Positions 51,885 through 61,500 of a DNA stretch of 64,000 bases are shown one piece after another. The notes under the pieces are model-generated. The model was not told the DNA's origin, searched no databases, and saw only the letters and a program-made list of their open reading frames with translations. Origin of the DNA: Lachnospiraceae bacterium (GTDB lineage Bacteria > Bacillota > Clostridia > Lachnospirales > Lachnospiraceae); NCBI GenBank assembly GCA_017938145.1, contig JAGBCB010000019.1:62001-126000 (forward strand). Reading direction: 5' to 3'. How positions within the stretch are numbered: position 1 is the stretch's first letter; the number at the start of each line of letters is the position of its first letter. The translations under genes and the position numbers were made by a program.

Positions 51885-53057
51885 TTGAAACCAGAATATT
51901 TTCGCGTTTGTGCAAACATTAACCTGGATGCAATCCGGGATAATATAAAGAGCGGCCGGGCACTGTTGCCTTCCAGCACCAAAATGATGGGTGTGGTAAA
52001 GGCAGATGCATACGGTCACGGTGCTGTGCCGGTGGCAAAGGCTATTGAAGACTTGGTAGAGGTTTACGGTGTGTCCATGCCGGAAGAAGGTGTGGAACTC
52101 CGCAGGGCGGGACTTACAAAGCCGATTGTTATTCTTGGCTACACAGCTCCTGAGGTTGCAGAGCTGGCTATCCGCTACGACATTACCATGGCGGTATTCC
52201 AGTCGGAAATTGCAATGCAGTATAACGAAATTGCAAAACAGTTAAATAAAAAGGCAAAGGTGCATATTAAACTGGATACCGGTATGAGCCGTATCGGTTA
52301 TCTGTGCAGGGAAGAAAGCCTTGACGATATCGAAAAAATCGCGGCTCTTTCCCATGTGGAAATTGAAGGTATGTTTACCCATTTTTCCAAGGCAGACGAA
52401 ACCGATAAAACCTTTGCAAAAAATCAGTTTAAAAAGTATATGGAATTTGCGGATGCCTTAGAGGCAAGAGGCATCAAGCTTCCTTGCAAGCATGTGTGTA
52501 ACAGTGCCGGAATTATTGATATTCCGGAGGGCGATTTAGACATGGTCCGCTTTGGTGTTACCATGTACGGTATGTATCCTACAGATGAAGTGACCAAAGA
52601 ACGTATGCCGGTAACTCCGGCCATGGAGGTAAAAACCCATATTGCGTATATTAAAACGTTACCTGCAGGCGTGGGTATCAGTTACAGCGGCACCTTTGTA
52701 ACAGAAAAGGAAACCAGGGTGGCGACTCTTTCCGTAGGCTATGGTGACGGTTATCCGAGAGGGTTATCCAATGCAGGCCGTGTGCTGATTCACGGTAAAT
52801 CCGCACCGATTCTTGGCAGAATCTGCATGGACCAGTGTATGGTGGATGTAACGGATATTCCGGAGGCAAAGCAGGGAGATGTGGTAACCTTGCTTGGAAA
52901 AGACGGTGATGATTTCATTTCCGCAGAGGAAATCGGAGCCACCGTAGGCAACTCCTTCCACTATGAAGTTGTTTGCGACATCAGCAAGAGAGTACCGAGA
53001 ATTTATTACAGAGACGGAAAAATTGTCGAAATAGTAAGTTTTCTTCCGAGAGAATAG
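51885..53057 (+). CDS. alr: Alanine racemase
   Basis: 390 residues. PLP Lys39 in VVKADAYGHG, second catalytic residue Tyr267 in GVGISYSGTF, and TVGYGDG-like SVGYGDGYPRGL and GRICMDQCMVDVTD. Makes D-alanine for peptidoglycan. TTG start with GAAAGGAA upstream. The next gene is mazF, as in B. subtilis alr-ndoAI-ndoA except that the antitoxin gene is missing. Confidence 0.95.
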   Translation: MKPEYFRVCANINLDAIRDNIKSGRALLPSSTKMMGVVKADAYGHGAVPVAKAIEDLVEVYGVSMPEEGVELRRAGLTKPIVILGYTAPEVAELAIRYDITMAVFQSEIAMQYNEIAKQLNKKAKVHIKLDTGMSRIGYLCREESLDDIEKIAALSHVEIEGMFTHFSKADETDKTFAKNQFKKYMEFADALEARGIKLPCKHVCNSAGIIDIPEGDLDMVRFGVTMYGMYPTDEVTKERMPVTPAMEVKTHIAYIKTLPAGVGISYSGTFVTEKETRVATLSVGYGDGYPRGLSNAGRVLIHGKSAPILGRICMDQCMVDVTDIPEAKQGDVVTLLGKDGDDFISAEEIGATVGNSFHYEVVCDISKRVPRIYYRDGKIVEIVSFLPRE

Positions 53058-53156
53058 AAGATAAGACGCTGAAAGAAACAGAATACGTGAGGAAAAAGCA
53101 GGAAATACTAGGAACATCAGCAGGCTGCTAGAACCAAAAACGGAGCGTGAATTTCA

Positions 53157-53501
53157 GTGGTTATTCGAAGAGGAGATATTTATTATGCGGATTTAAGACC
53201 GGTGGTCGGGTCGGAACAGGGCGGTATCCGCCCGGTACTTATTGTACAAAACGACGTAGGAAACCGGCATTCGCCAACGGTAATCGTGGCAGCAATTACC
53301 AGTAAAATGCATAAAGCAAAGCTGCCGACTCATATTGAGTTGTCAAAACGATATGGAATTGAAAAGGATTCCGTGATATTATTGGAACAGGTCCGGACGA
53401 TTGATAAATCAAGACTCCGGGAAAAAGTTTGTCATCTTGACCAGGAGATTCTGTCAAGCGTGAACCGGGCGTTACTCATTAGTTTTGCGCTGGATACATA
53501 A
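53157..53501 (+). CDS. MazF/PemK-type endoribonuclease (NdoA-like), no antitoxin alongside
   Basis: 114 residues, very like B. subtilis Ndo[49 protein letters not shown] and [12 protein letters not shown]. Cleaves single-stranded mRNA at specific short sequences. GTG start at 53157 aligns with relatives. The 99 bases between alr and this gene hold no MazE-like reading frame, so the antitoxin is absent or elsewhere. Confidence 0.92.
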   Translation: MVIRRGDIYYADLRPVVGSEQGGIRPVLIVQNDVGNRHSPTVIVAAITSKMHKAKLPTHIELSKRYGIEKDSVILLEQVRTIDKSRLREKVCHLDQEILSSVNRALLISFALDT

Positions 53502-53538
53502 TCCCTGTATTATTTACGAAAAGGAGAAAAGAAAAAAT

Positions 53539-54888
53539 ATGGACGGTCTTCCCATACGTGGAGTGATGTGGCTGGTTGGATTAGTTATTTTCAATGCAAT
53601 TGTTGAGGCAATGGTGACTGCCTTCGAAAGCGTCAGCGAATCTGCTGTAGAAAAGCGCTTGGAAGAAGGGGATAAAAAGGCAAAGAGGGTAACCTTTTTG
53701 TTGGAACACCATCGCCGTTACATAACTGTAACAGATATGCTTCGCCTTGTGGCGGTTTCCGGTATGGCAGTAGTGTACTATGTGTATTTTCTGCCGTATT
53801 TCAAAGTGCTTTTACAGAAGTCTTTTGGTGCTGATTGCCCTGCAATTTTAACGATAGCGGTTCTTGTGTTGATTACGCTTTTGGCAGTGATGCTCATAGA
53901 ACTTTTTGCTGTTAAGCTTCCAAAAAAGCTGGCATTTAAGCATGCCGAAGGTTTTTCCTTCGCTTTGGCCGGATTACTCCGCTTATTTGTAATTGTTTTA
54001 GGACCGGTGGCCTGGCTTATCGAAACAATTACTATAGGAATTTTAAAATTATTTCATATCAAGGCATCCGAGCTGGAAGAAGTGGTAACAGAAGAAGAAC
54101 TCTTTTCCACGGTGGAAGAAGCGGCAGAGAGCGGCGTTTTGGAAGCGGACGAAGTGGAAATGATCCAAAATATCTTTGAATTTGATGATAAAGAAGTAAA
54201 AGACATTATGACTCACCGCACCGGTATGGTTGCCGTGGATGCTGACTGGAACCTGGAAGAAGCCATGAAGTTTATGTTAAATGAGATTTATTCCAGATTT
54301 CCGGTTTATGAAGAATCGGTGGAAAATATCATCGGTATTGTGCATTTAAAGGATGCGTTAAAGGTATATATGTCCGGCAATGCGGCAAAAATGAAGCAGC
54401 GCAAGGTTCGCAGTATTACCAGAAAACCTTTCTTTGTGCCGGATACCCAGGGCATAGATGTTCTTTTGGAAAATATGCAGAAAAAGAAGTTCCATATGGC
54501 GCTTGCCATTGATGAATACGGCCAGACAGCGGGTCTTGTTACCTTAGAAGACATTCTGGAAGAAATCGTTGGTGACATTCAGGACGAGTACGACCGGGAA
54601 GAAGAGGATATGGTTTCCGAAGCAGAAAATGTTTATCTGGTAAAGGGAATCACCACACTGGCAGATTTGTCCGAAGATATGGGACATGAGATTACCAGCG
54701 AAGATTTTGAAACCCTCAACGGTCTTATTGTTTCCGCACTTGGTCATATTCCAACCGAGGGCGAGCAGTTTACCATGACCTATCAGGGATGCCAAATTGA
54801 TATTGTGGAAGTAAAGAATAAGATGGTTACTTTGGCAAGAGTAACCGTGCTTCCGGAAGAAGAGGCTTCTGAGGAAGAGGAAGAATGA
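53539..54888 (+). CDS. CNNM/CorC-HlyC family transporter (second copy)
   Basis: 449 residues. DUF21 membrane domain (about 5-190), CBS pair (DIMTHRTGMVAVD and LAIDEYGQTAGLVTLEDILEEIVGDI) and a C-terminal CorC_HlyC domain, as in the gene at 27446-28726. The membrane part is more diverged and longer. ATG 53539 has AAGGAG upstream. Overlaps rlmH by four bases. Confidence 0.9.
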   Translation: MDGLPIRGVMWLVGLVIFNAIVEAMVTAFESVSESAVEKRLEEGDKKAKRVTFLLEHHRRYITVTDMLRLVAVSGMAVVYYVYFLPYFKVLLQKSFGADCPAILTIAVLVLITLLAVMLIELFAVKLPKKLAFKHAEGFSFALAGLLRLFVIVLGPVAWLIETITIGILKLFHIKASELEEVVTEEELFSTVEEAAESGVLEADEVEMIQNIFEFDDKEVKDIMTHRTGMVAVDADWNLEEAMKFMLNEIYSRFPVYEESVENIIGIVHLKDALKVYMSGNAAKMKQRKVRSITRKPFFVPDTQGIDVLLENMQKKKFHMALAIDEYGQTAGLVTLEDILEEIVGDIQDEYDREEEDMVSEAENVYLVKGITTLADLSEDMGHEITSEDFETLNGLIVSALGHIPTEGEQFTMTYQGCQIDIVEVKNKMVTLARVTVLPEEEASEEEEE

Positions 54889-55364
54889 AAATTACAGTTC
54901 TATGCGTAGGAAAAATTAAGGAAAAGTACTTTACGGGGGCCATTGAAGAATATTCCAAGCGTTTGTCCAGATATTGCAAGCTGGAAATCATCGAAGTGGC
55001 AGATGAAAAGACACCGGACGGTGCTTCAGAAGCTTTAGAAGAACAAATTAAGCAGAAGGAAGCAGAACGTCTGATGAAATACATTCCGGATGATGCGTAT
55101 GTGTGTGTACTTGCGATTTTAGGAAAACAATTGACCAGTGAGGAATTGTCCGAGAAAATCAATGAACTGGGTGTAAGAGGAACCAGTCATATTGTGTTTG
55201 TTATCGGTGGTTCATTGGGACTTGCAGAGTGTATTAACAAGAGGGCAGATTATTTGCTCAGCTTTTCCAAGATGACATTCCCGCACCAGTTGATGAGAGT
55301 AGTGTTACTGGAGCAGATTTACAGAAGCTATAGAATCATGATGGGTGAACCGTATCATAAGTAA
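54885..55364 (+). CDS. rlmH: 23S rRNA (pseudouridine1915-N3)-methyltransferase RlmH
   Basis: 159 residues, SPOUT fold. KITVLCVGKIKEKYFTGAIEEYSKRLSRY at the start, HIVFVIGGSLGL as the SAM-binding knot and LSFSKMTFPHQLMRVVLLEQIYR to HK at the C-terminus are all invariant features. Methylates Psi1915 in helix 69 on the 70S ribosome. Last gene of the CNNM-rlmH unit. Confidence 0.97.
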   Translation: MKITVLCVGKIKEKYFTGAIEEYSKRLSRYCKLEIIEVADEKTPDGASEALEEQIKQKEAERLMKYIPDDAYVCVLAILGKQLTSEELSEKINELGVRGTSHIVFVIGGSLGLAECINKRADYLLSFSKMTFPHQLMRVVLLEQIYRSYRIMMGEPYHK

Positions 55365-55403
55365 ACAGTTCAGCCTGTGCGATTAGGCGCGGGCTGAACT
55401 GTT
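55364..55403 (+). terminator. Stem-loop directly after rlmH, no T-run
   Basis: AACAGTTCAGCC (55364-55375) pairs perfectly with GGCTGAACTGTT (55392-55403). No T tail follows, so it may protect mRNA ends or assist the next terminator. Confidence 0.45.
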
Positions 55404-55416
55404 AGTAAAAGCGTTG

Positions 55417-55457
55417 AAAGGGTGGTAAATGTGCCATCCTTTTAATTGTTTTTTCTA
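55417..55457 (+). terminator. Rho-independent terminator after rlmH
   Basis: AAAGGGTGGTA (55417-55427) pairs with TGCCATCCTTT (55432-55442, two G-U) around AATG; TTAATTGTTTTTT follows. Confidence 0.8.
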
Positions 55458-55554
55458 TAAGATGTGATACGGTTTTTCTACTGAGAAAGCACTTTTGTAT
55501 AGTAGCTGAAAAATCACTCCACTAAGGAATTAATTATAAAAAATATATATTGAT

Positions 55555-55580
55555 TGAAACTTTTTGTCCTTTAGTAGAAT
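55555..55580 (+). promoter_or_regulatory. Possible ECF-type promoter of the SigV-like operon
   Basis: TGAAAC (55555-55560) followed by a T-rich spacer and TAGTAGAATC resembles, loosely, GAAAC-type -35 elements of autoregulated ECF sigma factors. A sigma-A reading (TTGAAA, 15 bases, TAGAAT) is also possible. Confidence 0.3.
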
Positions 55581-55617
55581 CAAATATTACAGAAAGGTAT
55601 GAAGGAGGTGACGCGCC

Positions 55618-56166
55618 TTGAACTTTTTTTCCGGAAAAAAAGATAAAACAAACAAAACGTTAATAGAAAAAATTATTTTGGAAAAGTACAATCAGTATTA
55701 TCGGTTGGCATACAGCTATGTACATAACGAAGCGGATGCTAATGACATTGTACAGAATGGGGCTTATAAGGCATTGCGAAGCAGCCATACTTTAAAGGAG
55801 CCTGAATTTGCAGAAACCTGGGTGTACCGTATAATGCTTAATGAATGTTTTCGACAGTTTAAACGGCCCCAATTTCTTTCTTATGAAGCCATGCAAGAAG
55901 AAAAAGGGGGAGAATTTGAAGGTGCTGAGGACAGTTATGCGGATATTGATTTGCAAAGAGCATTAGAGGCACTTGAGGAAAAAGAAAAGGCAATTATTAT
56001 TTTGAAATACTTTGAGGATAAAAAACTCGAGGAAATTGCAGATATTTTGGATGAAAATGTTAACACAATTAAAAGCAGGTTATATCGCAGTATGAAGAAA
56101 CTTCGTAGTACTCTTTCCGGTGAAAGAGATGAAAAAGAGCAATGTGTGGCAAAAAAAAATAGGTAG
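55618..56166 (+). CDS. ECF RNA polymerase sigma factor, SigV-like
   Basis: 182 residues. Region 2 (about 22-85: YYRLAYSYVHNEADANDIVQNGAYKAL) and region 4 (about 118-172: LEEKEKAIIILKYFEDKKLEEIADILDENVNTIKSRLYRSMKKLR). The gene beside it encodes an RsiV-like anti-sigma, hence the SigV-like call. TTG start with GAAGGAGG nine bases upstream. The whole three-gene block is AT-richer than its surroundings. Confidence 0.88.
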   Translation: MNFFSGKKDKTNKTLIEKIILEKYNQYYRLAYSYVHNEADANDIVQNGAYKALRSSHTLKEPEFAETWVYRIMLNECFRQFKRPQFLSYEAMQEEKGGEFEGAEDSYADIDLQRALEALEEKEKAIIILKYFEDKKLEEIADILDENVNTIKSRLYRSMKKLRSTLSGERDEKEQCVAKKNR

Positions 56167-56174
56167 GTGACAAT

Positions 56175-57107
56175 ATGATATATAATTTTTCAGAAACGAA
56201 AAAACAGAATGATTTTGTTGAAGAAAAACTTCAAGTATTAAAAGAAGAATATCAAAAGCCCCAAATGTCCCAAAGTCAGTTGGAGGAACTGCGGAAGAGA
56301 ATGAAAGAGGCTAATATGGCAGATAAAAAGGAGCTTAATAGAAAAAGAATGGTGAAATATACAGCTACAGCTGCAGCAGTGATAGGAGCATTTATGATTT
56401 TGCCCAATACATCAACGACAATAGCACATGCAATGGAGCAGATACCAATTATAGGTCAGCTTGTAGAGGTTGTAACATTCCGAGATTATGAATATGATTC
56501 GGCTAGAAATAAGGCAGATATTGATGTTTCGGAAATTAAACCAAGTGAAGAACTTGAAAATAGTGAAGTAAAGGACAACTTGGAACGTTCAACAGCTGAA
56601 ATAAATGCAGAAATTCAGAAAATTACAGACGAATTAGTAGCGCATTTTGAAACTCACTTAGAGGATGAAATGGGGTATCAGGATATTGTTGTGAAAAGTG
56701 AAGTATTAACAACAACACAGGATTATTTCACATTAAAACTATTCTGTTACCAAGGAACCGGAAGTGGCTATCAGTGGAATTATTTTTACACCATTGATTT
56801 GAATACGGGTGAGCGTCTGCAAATAAAAGATATTTTTAAAGAAGGTACAGACTATATTACACCAATCAGTGAAAATATCAAGGAACAAATGCAAGCACAA
56901 ATGACAGCTGATGATAATGTGTATTATTGGTTGAATGATGAAATTGAAGAATGGAATTTTAAGACGATAACAGATGAGACATCTTTCTATGTGAATGAAA
57001 AAGATAATGTGGTAATCAGCTTTAATGAGGGCGAAGTTGCACCCATGTATATGGGAGCAGTAGAATTTGAAATTCCGGCAGATGTATTGAGTGATATAAG
57101 AAAATAG
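56175..57107 (+). CDS. RsiV-like anti-sigma factor (DUF3298)
   Basis: 310 residues. A cytoplasmic N-terminus (1-58) presumably holds the sigma factor; one membrane helix (about 61-77) follows, with AHA (84-86) just outside, a plausible signal-peptidase site as used in RsiV. The extracytoplasmic part (about 100-305) ends with a DUF3298 domain (YFYTIDLNTGERLQIKDIFKEG to VVISFNEGEVAPMYMG). In B. subtilis and C. difficile, RsiV binds lysozyme and is cut to free SigV. Lysozyme sensing here is an inference. Eight bases after the sigma gene. Confidence 0.85.
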   Translation: MIYNFSETKKQNDFVEEKLQVLKEEYQKPQMSQSQLEELRKRMKEANMADKKELNRKRMVKYTATAAAVIGAFMILPNTSTTIAHAMEQIPIIGQLVEVVTFRDYEYDSARNKADIDVSEIKPSEELENSEVKDNLERSTAEINAEIQKITDELVAHFETHLEDEMGYQDIVVKSEVLTTTQDYFTLKLFCYQGTGSGYQWNYFYTIDLNTGERLQIKDIFKEGTDYITPISENIKEQMQAQMTADDNVYYWLNDEIEEWNFKTITDETSFYVNEKDNVVISFNEGEVAPMYMGAVEFEIPADVLSDIRK

Positions 57108-57136
57108 GGAAAGCACTTTCCGGAAAGAGGTAAAGA

Positions 57137-58312
57137 ATGAATAAAAAAATATTAATGTTGTTAGTTATTTTAACTGTAAGTGTTATTGTTGGATGTTCGA
57201 AAGAAACCGGCCAAGAGGACTCAGAAACTTCTGTGAGCATAATGCAGAGTGAAGTAATAGGAAAAGTAGAAGAAATAAAAGATTTTATGCTTATCATAAC
57301 GGATGATGATAATGTCAGTTATTCATTTACTTTTGAAGAGAAGCCGGAAGGTCTGGATAAGATAGCTGTCGGGGATAGGGTACTCGTAACTTATACAGGT
57401 ACGCTATCAGAGGTTGATCCTTTTATGGGGAAGTTTATGGTGAAAGCATTATCTTCTGGCTGTTCAGATCATTTGGGGGAGAATAGCTCTGATAAAAAAC
57501 AAAGTGGAGATCTGAGGTCCAGCGGGATTACAGATCCCTATGTAAATCCCGAGGTGAAATTTAGTAACTTGACTTCTGAAGAAGATCAATCAGAGCTTAG
57601 CAAGGATTTAGAAAAAGCGGGAATAAAGGAATCTTATATTAAAGATTATATTAACTACGTTAATCTATACAATGAAACTGCGCCTGAATCCGTTTTGGAT
57701 GGTTGGAACACTTTGGATAAAGTAAATTACGACCCTTATGTGATAAACGACGTATGGGTGCAAAAATATCCTGATTTTGTTGGTGTTTGTTGCAGAATGG
57801 CAGCATTTACATTGTTGAGAGATGATATCCTGGTAAATAACACTGATTTTCAAAAAACATCTATGGGGTCATTGACTTTTGATAATTATTCGTTTGAAAT
57901 GATGCCCACTAAATATATGACAGATGAAAATTTAAAGGCATTTGAAAACTTTTATGCACCAATACCTACAAGCATATCAACTGATAAAGAGGTTCAAAAA
58001 AAGGTTTTGGAGCAAGCTCTTAAGGAGAGAGGAATTCAATTTAAAAAATCCAATTTAAGGTTTATAGGTATGGTTGGGCACAATACCATAGATGAATCTA
58101 ATCCGTTTCTGTTTATAGATCATGCAGGAGTGATATACGAAAAAAATGGCTCTGTATATCTTTTGGAAAAATTAGCGTTCCAGGAACCATATCAATGGAT
58201 CGAATTCCCATCCGAAGAAGAAATCATTAAATATTTTGAATCTAAATATAATTTAGATTCAACCGGCAGAATAGCGGAACCTATATATATGATCAATGAT
58301 AAGCTGTTTTAA
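57137..58312 (+). CDS. DUF4300-type lipoprotein
   Basis: 391 residues. Lipoprotein signal ending VIVGC (Cys20). Residues 38-110 look like a small beta-barrel domain (VIGKVEEIKDFMLIITDDD, VGDRVLVTYTGTL). From about 140 the protein matches DUF4300: NLTSEEDQSELSKDLEKAGI, VWVQKYPDFVGVCCRMAAFTLL, FIGMVGHNTI and WIEFPSEEEIIKYF. Function unknown. Position right after the RsiV-like gene suggests an effector of the same envelope response, perhaps at the cell surface. Confidence 0.8.
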   Translation: MNKKILMLLVILTVSVIVGCSKETGQEDSETSVSIMQSEVIGKVEEIKDFMLIITDDDNVSYSFTFEEKPEGLDKIAVGDRVLVTYTGTLSEVDPFMGKFMVKALSSGCSDHLGENSSDKKQSGDLRSSGITDPYVNPEVKFSNLTSEEDQSELSKDLEKAGIKESYIKDYINYVNLYNETAPESVLDGWNTLDKVNYDPYVINDVWVQKYPDFVGVCCRMAAFTLLRDDILVNNTDFQKTSMGSLTFDNYSFEMMPTKYMTDENLKAFENFYAPIPTSISTDKEVQKKVLEQALKERGIQFKKSNLRFIGMVGHNTIDESNPFLFIDHAGVIYEKNGSVYLLEKLAFQEPYQWIEFPSEEEIIKYFESKYNLDSTGRIAEPIYMINDKLF

Positions 58313-58387
58313 CACAGTTTGATGTCGTTTAAATTCTAATTATGCATTTCTGCATTTTTTGCAAATGACTTATTTTTTCTGATAAAA

Positions 58388-58425
58388 AATGAGGTGTGCC
58401 TATCTTCTAGGCACACCTCATTATG
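58388..58425 (+). terminator. Terminator after the SigV-like operon
   Basis: AATGAGGTGTGCCTA (58388-58402) pairs perfectly with TAGGCACACCTCATT (58408-58422) around five bases. Long stem, short T tail. Confidence 0.75.
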
Positions 58426-58472
58426 CATTATACAACATTTTGAAAAACAAGTCTATACTTTTTTGAAAAAAA

Positions 58473-58481
58473 TGTTAGAAT
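58473..58481 (+). promoter_or_regulatory. Candidate extended -10 promoter of the HelD gene
   Basis: TGTTAGAAT, identical to the extended -10 of the DUF4250 promoter, 68 bases before the start; no good -35. Confidence 0.35.
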
Positions 58482-58548
58482 TATTTTCGTAGCAAAGAAA
58501 CAGTGTAGGGATGAGCACGAACAGCAACCAAGAGAAGGAGAAAAGCCA

Positions 58549-61500
58549 ATGAAGGTATTGGGTACCGACAGGAAAACAGAAGAACTGCAGTTGCAAAGAA
58601 TACTGGCAGTGGCACAGGACAATCTGGAGCTGGCAGAAGGCAATCAAAAGGGATTGTCGGAGCAGTTACAGGATATGTTGGAATCCTATGACACAAAGGA
58701 CAAAGAAGTGCTCGCCCTATGGCACAACACGGAAGCTTTGTTTCAGGAAAGCAAGCGGGATTTGCTCCGTTGCATCAAGGCCCGGAAAAAGCCGTATTTC
58801 GGAAGAATTGATTTTAAGGATGCGGGTCTTTCGGAGCCGGAATCCTATTATGTGGGCCGTGTGGGTATATCACCGGACGGGGTGGAACAGCTGGTTATCG
58901 ACTGGCGTGCCCCTATGGCATCGGTATACTATGAAAATGCTTTGGGAAACTGCACCTATGCGGTAAAAGACACAAAAGAAAACGAGACAAAGGTCCATGA
59001 AATTGACCTGTTCCGGAAACGAACCTATGAAATTGAAGACGATAAACTGCTTGATTTTTTTGATTCGGATATCGTGGCAAACGACGAGCTTTTAACCAAG
59101 TGTCTGGCAAAGAGCAAAAAGGCCGTGCTCGGAGAAATTATCGGGACCATTCAAAAAGAGCAGAATGAAATTATCAGAAAGTCACCAAGAACAAATCTGA
59201 TTGTGCAGGGTGTGGCCGGTTCAGGAAAAACTACGGTAGCCATGCACCGCATTTCCTATATTTTGTATAACTATGAGCAGTTCCGTCCGGTGGACTTTTA
59301 CATTGTGGGAAGCAACCGTATTTTGCTCAATTATATTACCGGTGTACTGCCGGAGCTGGATGTGTACGGCGTATCCCAGATGACCATGGAGCAGCTGTTT
59401 GTACGTCTGCTTTATGAGGACTGGGATGACAAAAAGCATAAAATCGTGGCGGCGGACCAAAGCAATAAGGAAGCATACCGGAAGGGCGAATATGTCTGGT
59501 TCCATGAGTTGGAGGCCTTTTGTGCGGAATATGAGGAAAAGGTTATACCAAAAGAATCGGTGATTATTGAAAAGACCGGTGTGGTGCTTTTAGAGCAGAA
59601 GTCCATAGAAAATTACAGAAAGAATAATCCGCAGCTTTCGGTGCAGGCAAAAATCAATGCGCTGAATGAGTGGCTGCTTGGCAGACTGGAAAATGAACTG
59701 ACCGGAAAGTCGGTATCTTACACGCCGGAGGAGAAAAAAGAACTGAACCGGAATTGCAAGGTTCATTTCGGTCGGGATGAATGGAAGGGTTCCTTGTTTG
59801 AGGTATATGAAGAGTTTCTGGCACGGCAGAGGGCGCGTGGCAGTAAAATCTTTGTGGAGCCGGGAAAATACGATGTTTATGACCTTGCGGCGTTAGCATA
59901 TCTTTACAAGAGAATTAAGGAAATCGATCCAATCCGGGAAGCATCCCATGTCATCATTGATGAGGCCCAGGATTTTGGTATGATGGTATATGGCGCCCTG
60001 GAATACTGTCTCAGAGGCTGCACTTATACAATCATGGGGGATGTTTCCCAGAACATCCATCATGGTTACGGATTAAATGACTGGGAAGATTTGCGCAACC
60101 TGATTCTGACCGGAGATTATGACAGCTTCGGAATTCTGAAAAAGAGCTACCGTAACACGGTGGAGATTTCGGAATTTGCCACAGAAGTTTTGCGCCATGG
60201 CGATTTTTCCATTTATCCTGCTGAACCAATACTCCGTCATGGAAATCCGGTAAGTACCCAGGGTTTTGCAACAGAAGCGGAAATGAACCGGGCGGTGGTG
60301 CGTATCATCGAAAACTGGAAAAAAGAAGGTCACGGAACCATTGCGGTCATCTGCGCCAATGAAAAGGAAGCAGAGGAAGTAACCTGGATGCTTGGCGGAA
60401 AAATCGCCCTGGCAGACAGTAACCCGGAAACCGCAGTGTTTGACGAAGGCGTTATGGTGCTTCCTGTGGAATATACAAAGGGCTTGGAATTTGACGCGGT
60501 ACTTTTGTATCACCCATCGAAGACAAATTATCCGGAGGAAGACCAATATGTAAAACTGCTGTATGTGGCGGCGACAAGAGCACTGCACGAGCTGGCGGTG
60601 GTGCATTTGAATGATTTGACAGATTTGATTGCAACCCCGGTATCGGAAGAAAAAAAGCTTCGTTCCCTGGAAAAATCTCAGGATATGCTGCGTGTGGCAG
60701 CACCCCGCGTGATTCACAAGGTGACCGAAGAAGAAAAGCAGGATGAGCTGGCAAAGTTTTTAGAGCGGACCACAAAGCGGTATGGACTGAACCAGCCGAA
60801 GCCGGAAGTAAAAAAGGCACCCGGACCGGAGCCTGATGCGGAAATCAACCGTTCCTCATATCAGTTTGCAACTGTTGTGGAAACGGCAAAACTGACGCCA
60901 AAGGGACACAGCAGAATCGACTGTGGCGTCCGCTGGGTAAAGAAATCCAAGGAATTTGTGGAGTTTGTAAGCAACTACGGAACACTTCGGGTTACACCGG
61001 TAACGAATGAGATAGTCCGGGTTCAGTTTGTCAGAGGACAGGCCGATATCTTTGCCGAAGAAAAGTGGAAGTATACGGGAGAGAAAAAGGTATCCTTTAT
61101 TACCAGGGAAAATCCGAGCGTGTTTGAGATTATCACGAAAAAACTGATTGTCCGCATGGAGAAAAAGACCGGAGCCCTAAGCTTTTTGGATACGAAGGGA
61201 GCACTTCTGTTTAAGGAATCGGGCAAGGAGCCGCACCAAATCGAACCGGAGGTTTCCAAGACCTGGAACTATTTTGAATGGGCAAAGAGTGAAAAGATAT
61301 CTGCAAAGGGAATCCTCGATGAGGATTTAGTAGAGGTAAACGGAAAAGCCCGCTATATTTCCATCGGAGGAAAGAAAAAGAGAATGCCGCTGCTGCTTTC
61401 CGGAAGGGGATACGCACTTTCGGTTTCTGCGGAGGACACGGCATACTTTTGCGGCGTAGGCGTGTACGGACAGTACATTTGTACAGAGCAGGAAACGCAG

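Noticed and set aside
53058..53156. Possible short frame (GTG to TAG, 14 codons) as the missing MazE antitoxin
   Set aside because: Too short, no similarity to MazE/NdoAI, no suitable ribosome site.
60073..60717. 214-codon minus-strand frame inside the HelD gene
   Set aside because: Shadow of the conserved helicase frame.
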